Source: Gigaspora rosea
Taxonomy: Eukaryota > Glomeromycota > Glomeromycetes > Diversisporales > Gigasporaceae
Direction of reading: 5' to 3'
Length of the DNA stretch: 64,000 nt
Assembly (NCBI GenBank): GCA_003550325.1
Contig: QKWP01000358.1
Coordinates: 130,384 to 194,383 of the forward strand
Under the pieces are notes generated by a model, which was not told where the DNA came from, ran no database searches, and saw nothing but the letters and a program-made list of their open reading frames with translations. The translations under genes were made by a program, and so were the position numbers. Positions 35,626 to 45,365 of this stretch are shown here, piece after piece (position 1 is the stretch's first letter; each line of letters begins with the position of its first letter).

Positions 35626-36221
35626 AAGAAAATTTTGTATGTGTACGCACGCATGCACGCATCAATCATCAGTATCCACGTGATATCGTGTCATATCATA
35701 CATACATTGGTGATGCATAAGGTTGGGGCGCGGGCTAGAAGGCATGCCTGAACTGAGAATTAACAGATTCGATGACCTTGTTGACTACCTACTCTTAGTC
35801 AACACAATAGTCACATGATCAGGCAACCTATAGGCATGTCTTATACTAGCTGACATATTTTGGATAAAGAACATGATTTAAAGCAATAGAACCTTAGATT
35901 AGAGTTAGCGTTAGAAGTGGTTTATCTCTTCAATTGTAAGATTCTTTTTTTTTTTGGTTTTTTTTAGAAAGCGTGACTTTCACATAACATTGATCTTGTG
36001 ATCTAATTGGTAAAATCGATGTCGACCAGTTGCATGTTTTAGAGGTCCTTAGTAATGTTGTACGTTGGAATGGAATTATTTTGGATTTAGGTTGCTTAGT
36101 CGATATGAAATTTAGATTCTACTTAATTTGATTCTAAACTCATCGGTATAATAAATGTAATAAATGTGTAATTGATTAAATTATAGTAATGTTTTTTATT
36201 AGTCATTCCTGGGGTAGCTCA
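35626..36221. other. 3' flank of the F-box gene
   Basis: No gene seen. AATAAATG strings at 36151-36165 could be polyadenylation signals but are far from the stop. Confidence 0.4.
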
Positions 36222-36445
36222 TATGAACCCGACTTGGGTTCAAATGAATTCGATTTGGATTCAAATAAACCCGACTTGGATTCAAATGAACCCGATTGGG
36301 TTCAAATGAATCTGACTATGGTTTAAATGAATCTGACTTTGGTTCAAATGAACTCGACTTGTGTTCAAATGAACCCGACTTGTGTTCAAATATATCCAGC
36401 TTTGGTTTAAATGAACCCAACTTTGGTTCATTTGAATCATAATTA
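36222..36445. repeat. ~21-bp palindromic minisatellite
   Basis: About ten imperfect units of TTGGTTCAAATGAACCCGAC, each containing the palindrome GGTTCAAATGAACC. Confidence 0.9.
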
Positions 36446-36827
36446 CTAAGCTATGATACTTGACTTGATTATTGCACTAATTTTTGCCTATTATAAGAAA
36501 ATTATAAAGGGTTACTCATATAACTATGACCACTCTATGACCAGTTCTTAGCTACCTCTTTAAAATCTACTCTTTTAAAAACTTCTTTTCTGAGTTTCTC
36601 ATAAAGAAGAATAAAAAAAAAAGATTAAAAACACAACTATCTAAATAAAAACCAAAAAAAAAACAATCCATAAATACATCCAAAATGAAAAAAAACTAAT
36701 TAAAATAAAAGAAAACCAAAGAAAAAGCAAAAAAAAATAGAATATAAAGGTACTATTATATCTAACACTTGACAAAAAAATTATATATCATATTGTACAA
36801 AGAAATGCTTTGTCAAAGTATTAGAAT

Positions 36828-36962
36828 GTGTCATAAATCACCTGATTATTTTTTATTAGAGGCCTACTCCTCCTCTCTTTTAATATATATTTGGTTAGGT
36901 TTCTTATATATAATTTCAACTTTTTTACTTCCTTTTCTAAAAAATTACCTGATTTTTGACAC
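36828..36962. mobile_element. Short repeat of the GTGTCATTAATTACCTGAT family, copy 2
   Basis: 135 bp, GTGTCATAAATCACCTGATT to ACCTGATTTTTGACAC. It interrupts the broken CxxC gene copy that continues on both sides. Confidence 0.7.
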
Positions 36963-37019
36963 CTTTCTTATATGTACATAAAGAAAAAAAACTATAGCTA
37001 AAAAAAGAAAATTCTTCAC

Positions 37020-38560
37020 TTTGGAATTTCATTTATTGTTTATTTTGATAAACCTAAAATTTATTTGTGACTTAATTTCAAATATAGCCAATTTGAAAGA
37101 TAAAAATTGCTAATCTTTTGGAGGGATGCCCACTTTGTTAAAATTTTAAAAGAGCCAAAGAAACAAAGAAAGTACCAAGTGGTTCAACTTATTTTGTATA
37201 TTTGAAACCATGTAAAATTTTTTTTTTTAAAGTGCCCGTCTTGGGACTTAGGAATTTTATTCAAGATATTAGGACCATCGGTAACCTCTAAGGGGAATAC
37301 CGGCATTTGTTACATAGACGAGAATACATCTAGCCACACGTACACTTTTGGTGTCTAATTTAAGTGGTCCACCCAAGGGTTCCACACTAGCTGCTATACC
37401 TGCAACCCAACTACAGGAATTGCCTATTTAAACTCTCTGATCCACAAGACGAGGATGCATCTAGCCACACGTACACTTTTGGTGTCTAATTTAAGTGGTC
37501 CACCCAAGAGTTCCACACTAGCTGCCATACCTGCAACCTAGCTACGGGAATTGCCTATTTAAAGTCTCTAATCCATGTTCCGCCTGCCAACCCATCTTGT
37601 ATCACCAGAGCATGCCCGTTACATAAGTCAGTTAGCAAGTTCCGGAATACTTATCCATTGCCTTAGGACCAAGCCGGTATTCCCGGTCCTGTTATCCTCG
37701 ACGGGAGACTTGGTAGAGTGGTACCTGTCCCATATCAGGTATTCACCTACACTTCGGTACTTAACACTATAACCGAGGCCAACACTTGCGAGACAGGGTT
37801 ACTCCTGTCCTCTTACCAATACCTACTTCTGCCCTTGTAGGTTTGCTCCAACCCCGGTACCCACCATCACTTTCCTACCAGTTCTCCAGACTTCCAATCC
37901 AGTTGGCCCAGAAGGGTTGATCTACCTGGCATTAGGTGCTATTATGGTTTTTCTCCCCCTGGTACCTATTTCTATAACATAGGTCCTTTTTCTCCGGTAC
38001 CTGATCCGGCGGCCAGGTTGGTAGACCTTGTTCCTGAGATCGACGTCCGGTACTTCAGCTCTGGTCCAATATTCTGGTTTTGGTAGCACCGTCAAAGATC
38101 TTTGCTACCTCCTTACTCAGGTCTTGCCAAATGGGGTTCTGTTTCCCCGGTTCCTTGAATTTGTCTGTGTCATAAGACACAACTTCGCCCGAAAGCTCCC
38201 ATTCGAGATGGTAACCAAGGACTACAGGTAATGTACCCAACCGATCGACAGAAAACAGTTATTGGAATGCAGGTCTATTTTTTCAAAGCGTCGTCAGTAG
38301 AATTTGAACCCTAGACCTGCCACTTGGGGTGCCAACTTACCAACTTCTCTAAGTCGCCACACCTATTAAAACCATGTAAATTTTAAATTTTATAGTTTAT
38401 AAAATAATACACTAATAATATAATTTAAACCAAGGTTGAGTTATATTGACAAAAACTTTTAGTTATACCATAACTAATTACATTTGATAGTTCTTGGGTT
38501 TTATTCCAGAAAGCCAAGACTAAAAAAATCTTTTTCATTTTTTTTTTAGTTATTTTTAGA
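37020..38560 (+). pseudogene. Disrupted second copy of the small CxxC gene
   Basis: 37100-37216 aligns with exon 1 of the gene at 14572 (shared CTTTTGGAG, GCC(C/T)ACTTTGT, AAAGCCA-like and TTTGAAACCATGTAA blocks), but the frame is broken and the second Cys codon pair is lost. The match resumes after the retroposon at 38369 and reaches the exon-2 acceptor (TTATTCCAG, about 38501) followed by a degraded exon 2. The retroposon insertion sits at the exon-1 splice donor. Confidence 0.6.
37217..38368 (-). mobile_element. SINE-like retroposon, copy D
   Basis: Minus orientation. The poly(A) tail is the T tract at 37218-37229. The head at 38368 reads GGTGTGGCGACTTAGAGAAG on the minus strand. The A-box-like TTAGAGAAGTTGG is at 38352-38340 and the B-box-like GGTTCAAATTC at 38310-38300, with spacing right for a tRNA-derived promoter. 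Flanked by the 12-bp repeat AAACCATGTAAA (37205-37216, 38369-38380). An internal ~155-bp segment is partly duplicated (37310-37420 and 37440-37550). Confidence 0.85.
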
Positions 38561-40366
38561 TTCTTAGATACTCATAAAAAAAGTTTTGTAAGTAATTATT
38601 GTCCAAAGCAAAGTGAGAACTCTTATGTTCTAGCATATTTGAATGCACATCTATACAATGTCCAGTGGAAAGAACCAATAGAATTTGAGAAATGATGGGC
38701 TCCATGATGATCAGCAATCAGTATAACTCACTTTAGGTTATACATAAAGAATTGCATTGAACTTATATCAGATTCTAATTTTTTAGTATATATTAACTAC
38801 AGATTAGATTTTTAAAAAAGTTGGTTCAAGTAATTATTAAAAAAGTTTTTATTATTTTAATTTTTTATTTTTTTTATTTTTTAATTTTTTATTGATTTAT
38901 TATTTTATTTAAAAGGCTACTATTTCCACTATAATATTTTGCTATTTTTACTATAGTTATACAAAAATTTTTATTTTTAGTATTCAAAAAAATAAATCTA
39001 ATTCTAACTTTAACTTTAATCTTAACTCTAATCCTAACTCTAACCATATTGGCTAATTTGTGAAATTGGATCTGTTTTGTAGATCTCTTAAATTATAATT
39101 AACCAATCAGAATCATTAGATTTAGGCTATCAAAATCTATCATATAACACATTTGCAATAAATATTATTATATATATTATATAGATAATTTTTTATATAT
39201 ATTAGTTTTTTTTATTAATCTACCTTTTTATATATGTAAAAAATATTTCTTGGTGTCTGCTAACCTTACTTTTACTTGTTATTGCTTGTAAATATAATTG
39301 TAGTAGAAGCCATTACTTGTAGATCATATTCGTAGATATCATTATCTGGCATAAATGCTATTTTCATAGATATAGTTGCTTGTATACATTGTTACTTGTT
39401 ATTGAAATACTCTTGCTATAGGTTTTGTTACTTGCTATGTTTGGTAGCATTTTTGTTGTTGATATTTAGTTGCTTGCAGTTAATTAGTATTGTTGTTTAT
39501 AGATTTATTTGCATTTACTAATATCTTTTTGTTGGTGTTAAAGTTTTTACTTCATTCATCTCTTCTGCTGACACAATTTTGTTAATATAAATGTTTAGGC
39601 CCCTTGTATAGTACTATTTACTATTGTCATATTGCAAAGTCTTGTAAGTCATAGTTTTTGGCAAGTTTTTAATATATATGATAGTAGACTTTCTTGTAGT
39701 CTAGATTAGGATTAGGATGATTGGGTATTTATAAATATAGTAGGATTAGTAGTAAAATTAGTTTTAGCAGTAAAATCAGTATATAATAAAAATTTACAGA
39801 TATAAAAAAATAACTTATCTTGTTTAGTACAATTCTATGATAAAAAATAAATAAGTTTGATCTTTTTTTTTATTACAATAAAAACTTATTTGATCAGCTA
39901 AGCTAGAGATAAATAATAGTTTAATTTTATTTAAATACTGAAAGTTTGGAAAGAGCACAAAAGACTATTAATAGAACTGCCAAAAGTGCTAGTATTAAGA
40001 TTGAAGAATAAAGAAATACAATAATTTTATAAATAAAAACAAAAAATAAAAATAAAAATAAGATTATCTTTATATTCTTTTTGAAAACACAATAATAAAA
40101 ATCATGCTTGATTTAAAAATATTAAATGTTTTAATTAATACACTTTGATATAATTATAATAACAATTAATATATATTTATTCAACTAATTTTCTCAAAAT
40201 ATAAATTAATCTGAAAGTTATAAAAATGATATAATATTAAATTAACCAACTCTAATCAAATTTAGATTCATTTTATTAAATTAGAATACATAATTGGATT
40301 TAAATAAAAAAGAAGAAAATTAAATTTTGTTAAAACCAAGTTAATGATGCTATTAGAGCTATAGGA
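38561..40366. other. AT-rich intergenic stretch
   Basis: Includes CTAACTCTAACC-like strings near 39010-39045 and (TTACTTGTTA) wording at 39270-39460. No gene or delimited element. Confidence 0.4.
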
Positions 40367-41405
40367 CTCCAAATAATTTATATAAGCTTATACTTGAGCA
40401 TTATAATAAATTTTTTTTGGCTAGCACTTTTATATTGATATATATAAGCTATATTTTAAATATCAGATAAGACTTTTATCCAATTTTAAATTTTAACTTT
40501 TTTGAAATATAACATTCTTTAAAAAAAAAAAACTGAGTTACATTTTTTTTTTTAAAAAAAAAAAAAAAAAACTAAGTTAAATTTTTTAAAAAACAAAGTT
40601 ATATTCTTTAAAAAGAAAAAAAACAAAGTTATATTCTCTAAAAAAAAAACAGACTTACATTTTTTTTTTTAAAAAAAAAACAAAGTTATATTTTTTTTAA
40701 AAAAAAAACTAGTATAGCACAGCAGTTACAGGCATACCACTATGGCATACTATAGGGCATGCCTTAAAAGAAAATAGATATAGAGTATGCCTCTTATATT
40801 AGAGATGTTAAATTACTTCTAAATTGCTTCATGTAACACAAATTTAAAATAATTTATTAAACTATAATGATAATCAAATTAATTTTTTTAATAAATAATT
40901 TATATAAACAATAGATCTAATTACAAAAAAAAGTTAAAAATAATATTTGTAGTAAGATATTTGCAAATTAGACCAAATTTTTATTTTTTTAATAAATATA
41001 TTTTTTAAAATTATTATAAACAATTTTAATACTGTAATTTTACAAAAAATAAAAAATAAAAAATCATAAAACTAACAAGAAAACTGTGTTAAGCAGTTTG
41101 AGCATTTTATAAGCAATTTAACATCCCTAACTTATATATAATCAATATATGCATTTATTTATTGTCAAAAATTTTTGAAATAGTAGATAGTCAACAAATA
41201 TAAAATATGAACAAGATTTTTAGGATTTGTGAATTTTTATGAGTTGATATGATAGGTCCCCAAATAATCTATGTGAAGTTATATTTGAGCATCATAGTAC
41301 AAATTTTTTTGGTTAGCACTTTTGTTTTTTGGTATATATAAGCTATATTTCAAACATTAGATCAAACTTTTATTCACCTTTAATTTTTTTTGAAATATAA
41401 TGTTT
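40367..41405. repeat. ~140-bp direct repeat pair with A/T-tract minisatellites
   Basis: 40367-40505 and 41258-41395 are direct copies (CCAAATAAT(T/C)TAT, TTGAGCAT(T/C)ATA, TTTTTTTGG(C/T)TAGCACTTTT, GATATATATAAGCTATATTT-like). Each is followed by palindromic units (AAAGTTATATTTTTTAAAA) at 40505-40705 and 41397-41520. An N lies at 41485. Confidence 0.7.
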
Positions 41406-41676
41406 CTAAAAAAAAAACAGACTTACGTTCTTTAAAAACAAAAAAATACAGATTTATATTTTCTAAAAAAAAAAAGAACAAAAANAAAAAAAAAAAAAAA
41501 CAAAAAAAAATTTTAAAAATTTTTTATACTCATCTGATCCATAATGTGTCAAATCCATCATAGATCATAAAAATATATACTACAAAATAAAAAAAATTTT
41601 TTAAAAAAAAGCCATTTTGATTAATTTTTATTCAATTTGTATTTATTACCTACTGGATTACTATTATGGCCCAGAT

Positions 41677-41858
41677 TAGAGGTTGGAACCAGTTTTAAAT
41701 ATTCGAGTTTATCACATCTAAATTCGAGTTTATCACACCAAAATTCGAGTTTATCACGTCATTTATTAATAGTTGATGTGATAAACTCGAATTTTGGTGT
41801 GATAAACTCGAATTTAGATGTGATAAACTCGAATATTTAAAACCGGTTCCAACCTCTA
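41677..41858. mobile_element. 182-bp hAT-like MITE with tandem-repeat arms
   Basis: Ends TAGAGGTTGGAACC and GGTTCCAACCTCTA (YARNG type), flanked by the perfect 8-bp duplication GCCCAGAT (41669-41676, 41859-41866). Each arm holds three tandem copies of a ~20-bp unit TTCGAGTTTATCACA(T/C)C(T/A)AAA. The arms are near-perfect complements, leaving a ~20-nt loop around 41768. Both strands carry ORFs because of the symmetry (repeating SSLSH); these are not genes. Confidence 0.95.
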
Positions 41859-42117
41859 GCCCAGATTTTTCATTAGCATATTTCAAATATAAAATTTATA
41901 AAAATTAACTCTATTAGCATTTTTTTAAATATACCTTTTTTGCCATTTAGCTGTTTTCAAATATAACCTTTTTTTCCAATATCTACTTTTCAAATATAAC
42001 CTTTTTTAAAAAACGGTACTATTAGCTATTTTTCAAACATGATCTCACATAGATTATTCAGGGTTCTGATATGATGGTGTGCTATTGGCATATCAGGGTG
42101 GCATCCTGGCATAAAAA

Positions 42118-42466
42118 TTGTTAAGTTGCATGCCCTATAGCATGCAAATTTTTTTGCTATACCACAATCCCCAAATAAAACCAATTTTATTCTTTAAAAA
42201 AAATATTTTATTCTTTAAAAAAAAAATTATTTCTTACTTTATATTTTTATTAGGACGCTGCCAAGAATCAGCTGATTTGATTTTGGCCAAAATTTTGACC
42301 CCCTATTTTAGTCAGGTCTTCATATTAAATTTTCATTTTTTTAGATCTTCTCTTTCTAGAAAATCAGCTGATTTTTGGCCTTCCCTTTAGCACATTTCAA
42401 ATATAAGTTTTTTAAAAATTATCTTATTAGTATTCTTTAAATATACTCTTTTTGTCTATTAGGGGA
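42118..42466. other. Intergenic stretch
   Basis: Contains two CAGCTGATTT strings (42269, 42364) and CAAATATAA(C/G) wording; no gene. Confidence 0.35.
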
Positions 42467-42613
42467 GTGACAAAAATCAGGTGATTTTTTAGGGAGAGGA
42501 GGGGGTAAAAAAAAAGTTAAAATTATATATAAGAACCTGACTATATATATATATTAAGAAAGAGGGAGAGGAGGTAGGCCTCTGGTAAAAAATAATCAGG
42601 TAATTAATGACAC
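42467..42613 (-). mobile_element. Short repeat of the GTGTCATTAATTACCTGAT family, copy 3
   Basis: Reverse orientation relative to 26136 and 36828. Ends GTGACAAAAATCAGGTGATT and AGGTAATTAATGACAC. Confidence 0.7.
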
Positions 42614-42940
42614 GGCCCTTATTTAAGTTTAAGTTTGGTTTAAAGTTTAAAATTAATAAAATTTTAAAATTTGAATTTGATTTGGTTTAAAGTTTGATCA
42701 AACTAGTTTGATTTTGATTCTAATAGAATTTTAAACTCTTATTCTAAAAAATTTTTATACAGTAATTTAAATTAGAATAAATACTATATATTATATTTAC
42801 TATAATTCCATTAATGCACGCTGTTGGGGATATGTGCAATTATAGAGGTGTGCACTTCAATATTTTTTGATAAAATAGTGTGCACTTATGAGGTAAAATC
42901 ACGTGAATGTACATTAATAGAGGTTAGGGTCTACTGTATT

Positions 42941-43135
42941 TTTTTTTTTTTTTAATCTTAGCAGTTTCGCCAGAATTTTAATTAAGTTTATTACTTCAGA
43001 TTTATTAATCTCTAAGTTCGACATCATTCCATCTGCTAAAATACAGATCAAATGCGACTAGTTCGTACTAATTTACGTCACTAGGGGCTACGTCAGCCCA
43101 CCTAAGAAACTAACCAATCCGGTTTGCTACCCTCC
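42941..43135 (-). mobile_element. Young 195-bp poly(A)-tailed retroposon (SINE-like)
   Basis: Flanked by an 18-bp perfect direct repeat GTTAGGGTCTACTGTATT (42923-42940 and 43136-43153). The T tract at 42941-42954 is the poly(A) tail of a minus-strand insert whose head reads GGAGGGTAGCAAACCGGATT. TAGCAAACCGG resembles a pol III A box and GTACGAACTAG, about 60 bp further on, a weak B box. No homology to the 1.2-kb family. The host site is an eroded pogo-like repeat. It could alternatively be a retrocopy of a small RNA or mRNA end. Confidence 0.85.
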
Positions 43136-43255
43136 GTTAGGGTCTACTGTATTACTATTTGGTTTAATTATTAAAGCTATATTAATTTAATTTTTTGTTT
43201 TTCTAACCATAAAAGTTTTAAATATAAAAAATTGGGTTGTAGTGTCGATCAACAA

Positions 43256-43292
43256 CCAATTAGAAAATGATCAACAAACTCAGGGTATATAA
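43256..43292 (+). promoter_or_regulatory. CCAAT and TATA elements of the zinc-finger-like gene
   Basis: CCAAT at 43256-43260 and TATATAA at 43286-43292, 26 bp apart. The TATA box is only 27 bp ahead of the first ATG at 43319, so transcription may start near it and the second in-frame ATG (43337) may be the one used. Confidence 0.45.
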
Positions 43293-43318
43293 CCTGTTTC
43301 AGGAAATGCACATAGAAA

Positions 43319-45155
43319 ATGGTGCTTACTATCGACATGCGTAAAAACATAAAAGGATGCGAGTTTATTTACTCAGAAGCGGAATCCAGTAAGCATGCAT
43401 TTATGATTATTATTATTATGCATTTGAAAATGTAATTAAACTTTGAATTTGTTAAAAGGCTCCGAAGATGAACTTGTTAAAAAACCTATTTCTTATCCAG
43501 ACGTTTCCCACTCGAATAAATTAAGTGCAGGTTTTTTGCCTTTCATCATTCTTTTTACATTATTGTTATTTTTATAAAATAAGTTAAGAACGGTAGAATT
43601 AACGGAAGTGCATCGTCGATGAATTTTATAGCGGATAATAACAAAGATGAAATATACTCTATTTTAAGTGAAGAGTGCGCGAATAGTGATCAAAGCGTGA
43701 CATCTGATCTGTTTTACTTTAGTGCTGAAAGCGATAGCGGTACTGTTGAAAGTGCTAGATTTCTTGAATCTAGTGGATCATCTAAAATTTATCTAGAACG
43801 AGATTTTCAGAAGTCCCCAGGTGAATTATACATTAAGTTAATAACGTTTTGATATTAGCAATGAAAAATTAAACATTCTAATATAATTTAGGACAAGATT
43901 TTGATGAGTCTCAAGGTGAGTTACATTCGAATTTTATCTAAAAGCTGCAGTGTTGTTAAATAATCTAAAAATGACTTTATACATAAAATTTAATGATTCA
44001 AATAACTTGGAAAAAGTCATTTCAGAAAGGCAAATGACCATGCAAATTTAACAACACTGCAAGACTGTGTAGGTAAAGGTTAACACTTTCAAAATTTGAA
44101 TAAAATTCATTGCAAGAAGCTCCACAATCAAAAGACAACGATATCTTTAAGTCATTACCGAATAGATTAACGGCCAATAAATTTTCAATATTGTCCACGA
44201 TATATGACAAACCTTGTGCTGAAAACGAAATTTCAATGGAAATGGAAAATTCAATTCAACAACTCTTTTGTGCAAATCCTGGTTGTCAAGAAGTTTTTGC
44301 TTGCGAAGAAGATCTGCGGAATCCTATGCTTTCGCAATATGCAAACAATCTAAATGTGATATCTCAACAATTTAAGACGAACATGGATTCTGAACGGCAA
44401 TACAATTCAAGTACAGTGGATACGGACGCAATTGAATTAAATTCATATAAAAGATTGGAGTGCAATAAACGCATAAGCAATAGGTAAAAGTATGATTCCC
44501 ACGATAGACAACAATGTAATCTAAATTTTTTAACGAGAAATATTCATAGAAATAGCCTAAACACTACTCGTGATGAACCTCAACATGGAAAATATTTCAC
44601 TTCAGAAAGTCATTCAAATGGACACAATGGCCACAATCACTCAGAATCAGAAGATAATAAAGATAATAATAATAGGCGCTTTATTTTTGGAGGGCAAACA
44701 TGCGAACATAATTTCTCTTCTGAGAATGATTTGAAAACCTACTTAAATCGTTTTCAATCGGTCATATATGATGAACAAAAATGTAAAGATAAGGAATTTA
44801 CCACTGGATCCATAAATAGCCTTAATTCAGCACGTTATATATGTGAAGGAAAAGGATATGGTCAGAAGTTTAGAACTAAAAAGGAGCTGAAAAATCAAGA
44901 GACCATTTTTAGGCCAAAAGAAATTCCTTTAGTATCATATAATTGCAAAGAACATAGATTTAAACAACGTTTTAGATATGAGAGCGGTCGAGCTATTCAT
45001 CTTATCAAGAATCATCCACGCATTTGCAAGCTTTATAATAGACGTTTTTCGCAAGAAAATAAGATGTTAGTATGTTTTATTTATTCTCATTAGATTATTT
45101 AATTTATTTATTGAATATTTTTAAATTAATCAGCAGAAAAGCTTCGGAAAAATAG
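43319..45155 (+). CDS. Degenerate C2H2-like zinc-finger protein, 7 exons
   Basis: Proposed join 43319..43388, 43459..43530, 43584..43820, 43892..43915, 44117..44483, 44550..45065, 45134..45155 gives 435 residues. The first four introns are phase 1. The apparent in-frame stop at 44485 falls in a 66-bp GT-AG intron. Exon 4 is a 24-nt microexon. The N-terminal half is acidic/Ser-rich and unstructured. The C-terminal half has finger-like units with F-x5-L spacing but missing ligands: CANPGCQEVFACEEDL, TCEHNFSSENDL, ICEGKGYGQKFRTKKEL, FRYESGRAIHLIKNH, ICKLYNRRFSQENK. The second Cys is often Tyr and the His pair is usually absent, so zinc binding and DNA binding are doubtful. A diverging zinc-finger paralogue is likely. 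The intron-2 donor (GTTTTT) is non-standard and the last exon is uncertain; without it the protein ends at 45093. Confidence 0.6.
43948..44059. mobile_element. 112-bp hAT-like MITE in intron 4 of the zinc-finger-like gene
   Basis: Perfect 14-bp ends CAGTGTTGTTAAAT and ATTTAACAACACTG, plus inverted AAATGACTTT/AAAGTCATTT inside. The flanks AAAAGCTG and CAAGACTG match at 5 of 8 positions. Removing it would leave an intron of normal size (about 80-90 bp). Confidence 0.75.
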
Positions 45156-45365
45156 TTTCATTCTATAAAAGCCATTTACCCAATATGAAGCTGAATAAAT
45201 TTGAGATTTTATAAAATCAACCATTTATACTGGCCCTTAAGTTGAAATGTGCACAAATATTGAATTTTGCTATTTTAGGCCCATTCAACTTAAATATCAT
45301 TGTTGCGCATAAATAGAGTTCAGGAAATTCTATGGATCCCTATCTGATAAAATTTATACAAGGAG

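Noticed and set aside
38300-38368. tRNA gene
   Set aside because: Only A- and B-box-like motifs are present; no cloverleaf with paired acceptor stem could be drawn, and the sequence is the head of a retroposon.
41637-41886. Overlapping ORFs of 67 and 63 codons on opposite strands
   Set aside because: Both are produced by the symmetric tandem-repeat arms of the hAT MITE.
44485-44487. In-frame stop in the zinc-finger-like gene, suggesting a pseudogene
   Set aside because: A 66-bp GT-AG intron (44484-44549) removes it and keeps the frame, matching intron sizes elsewhere in the gene.
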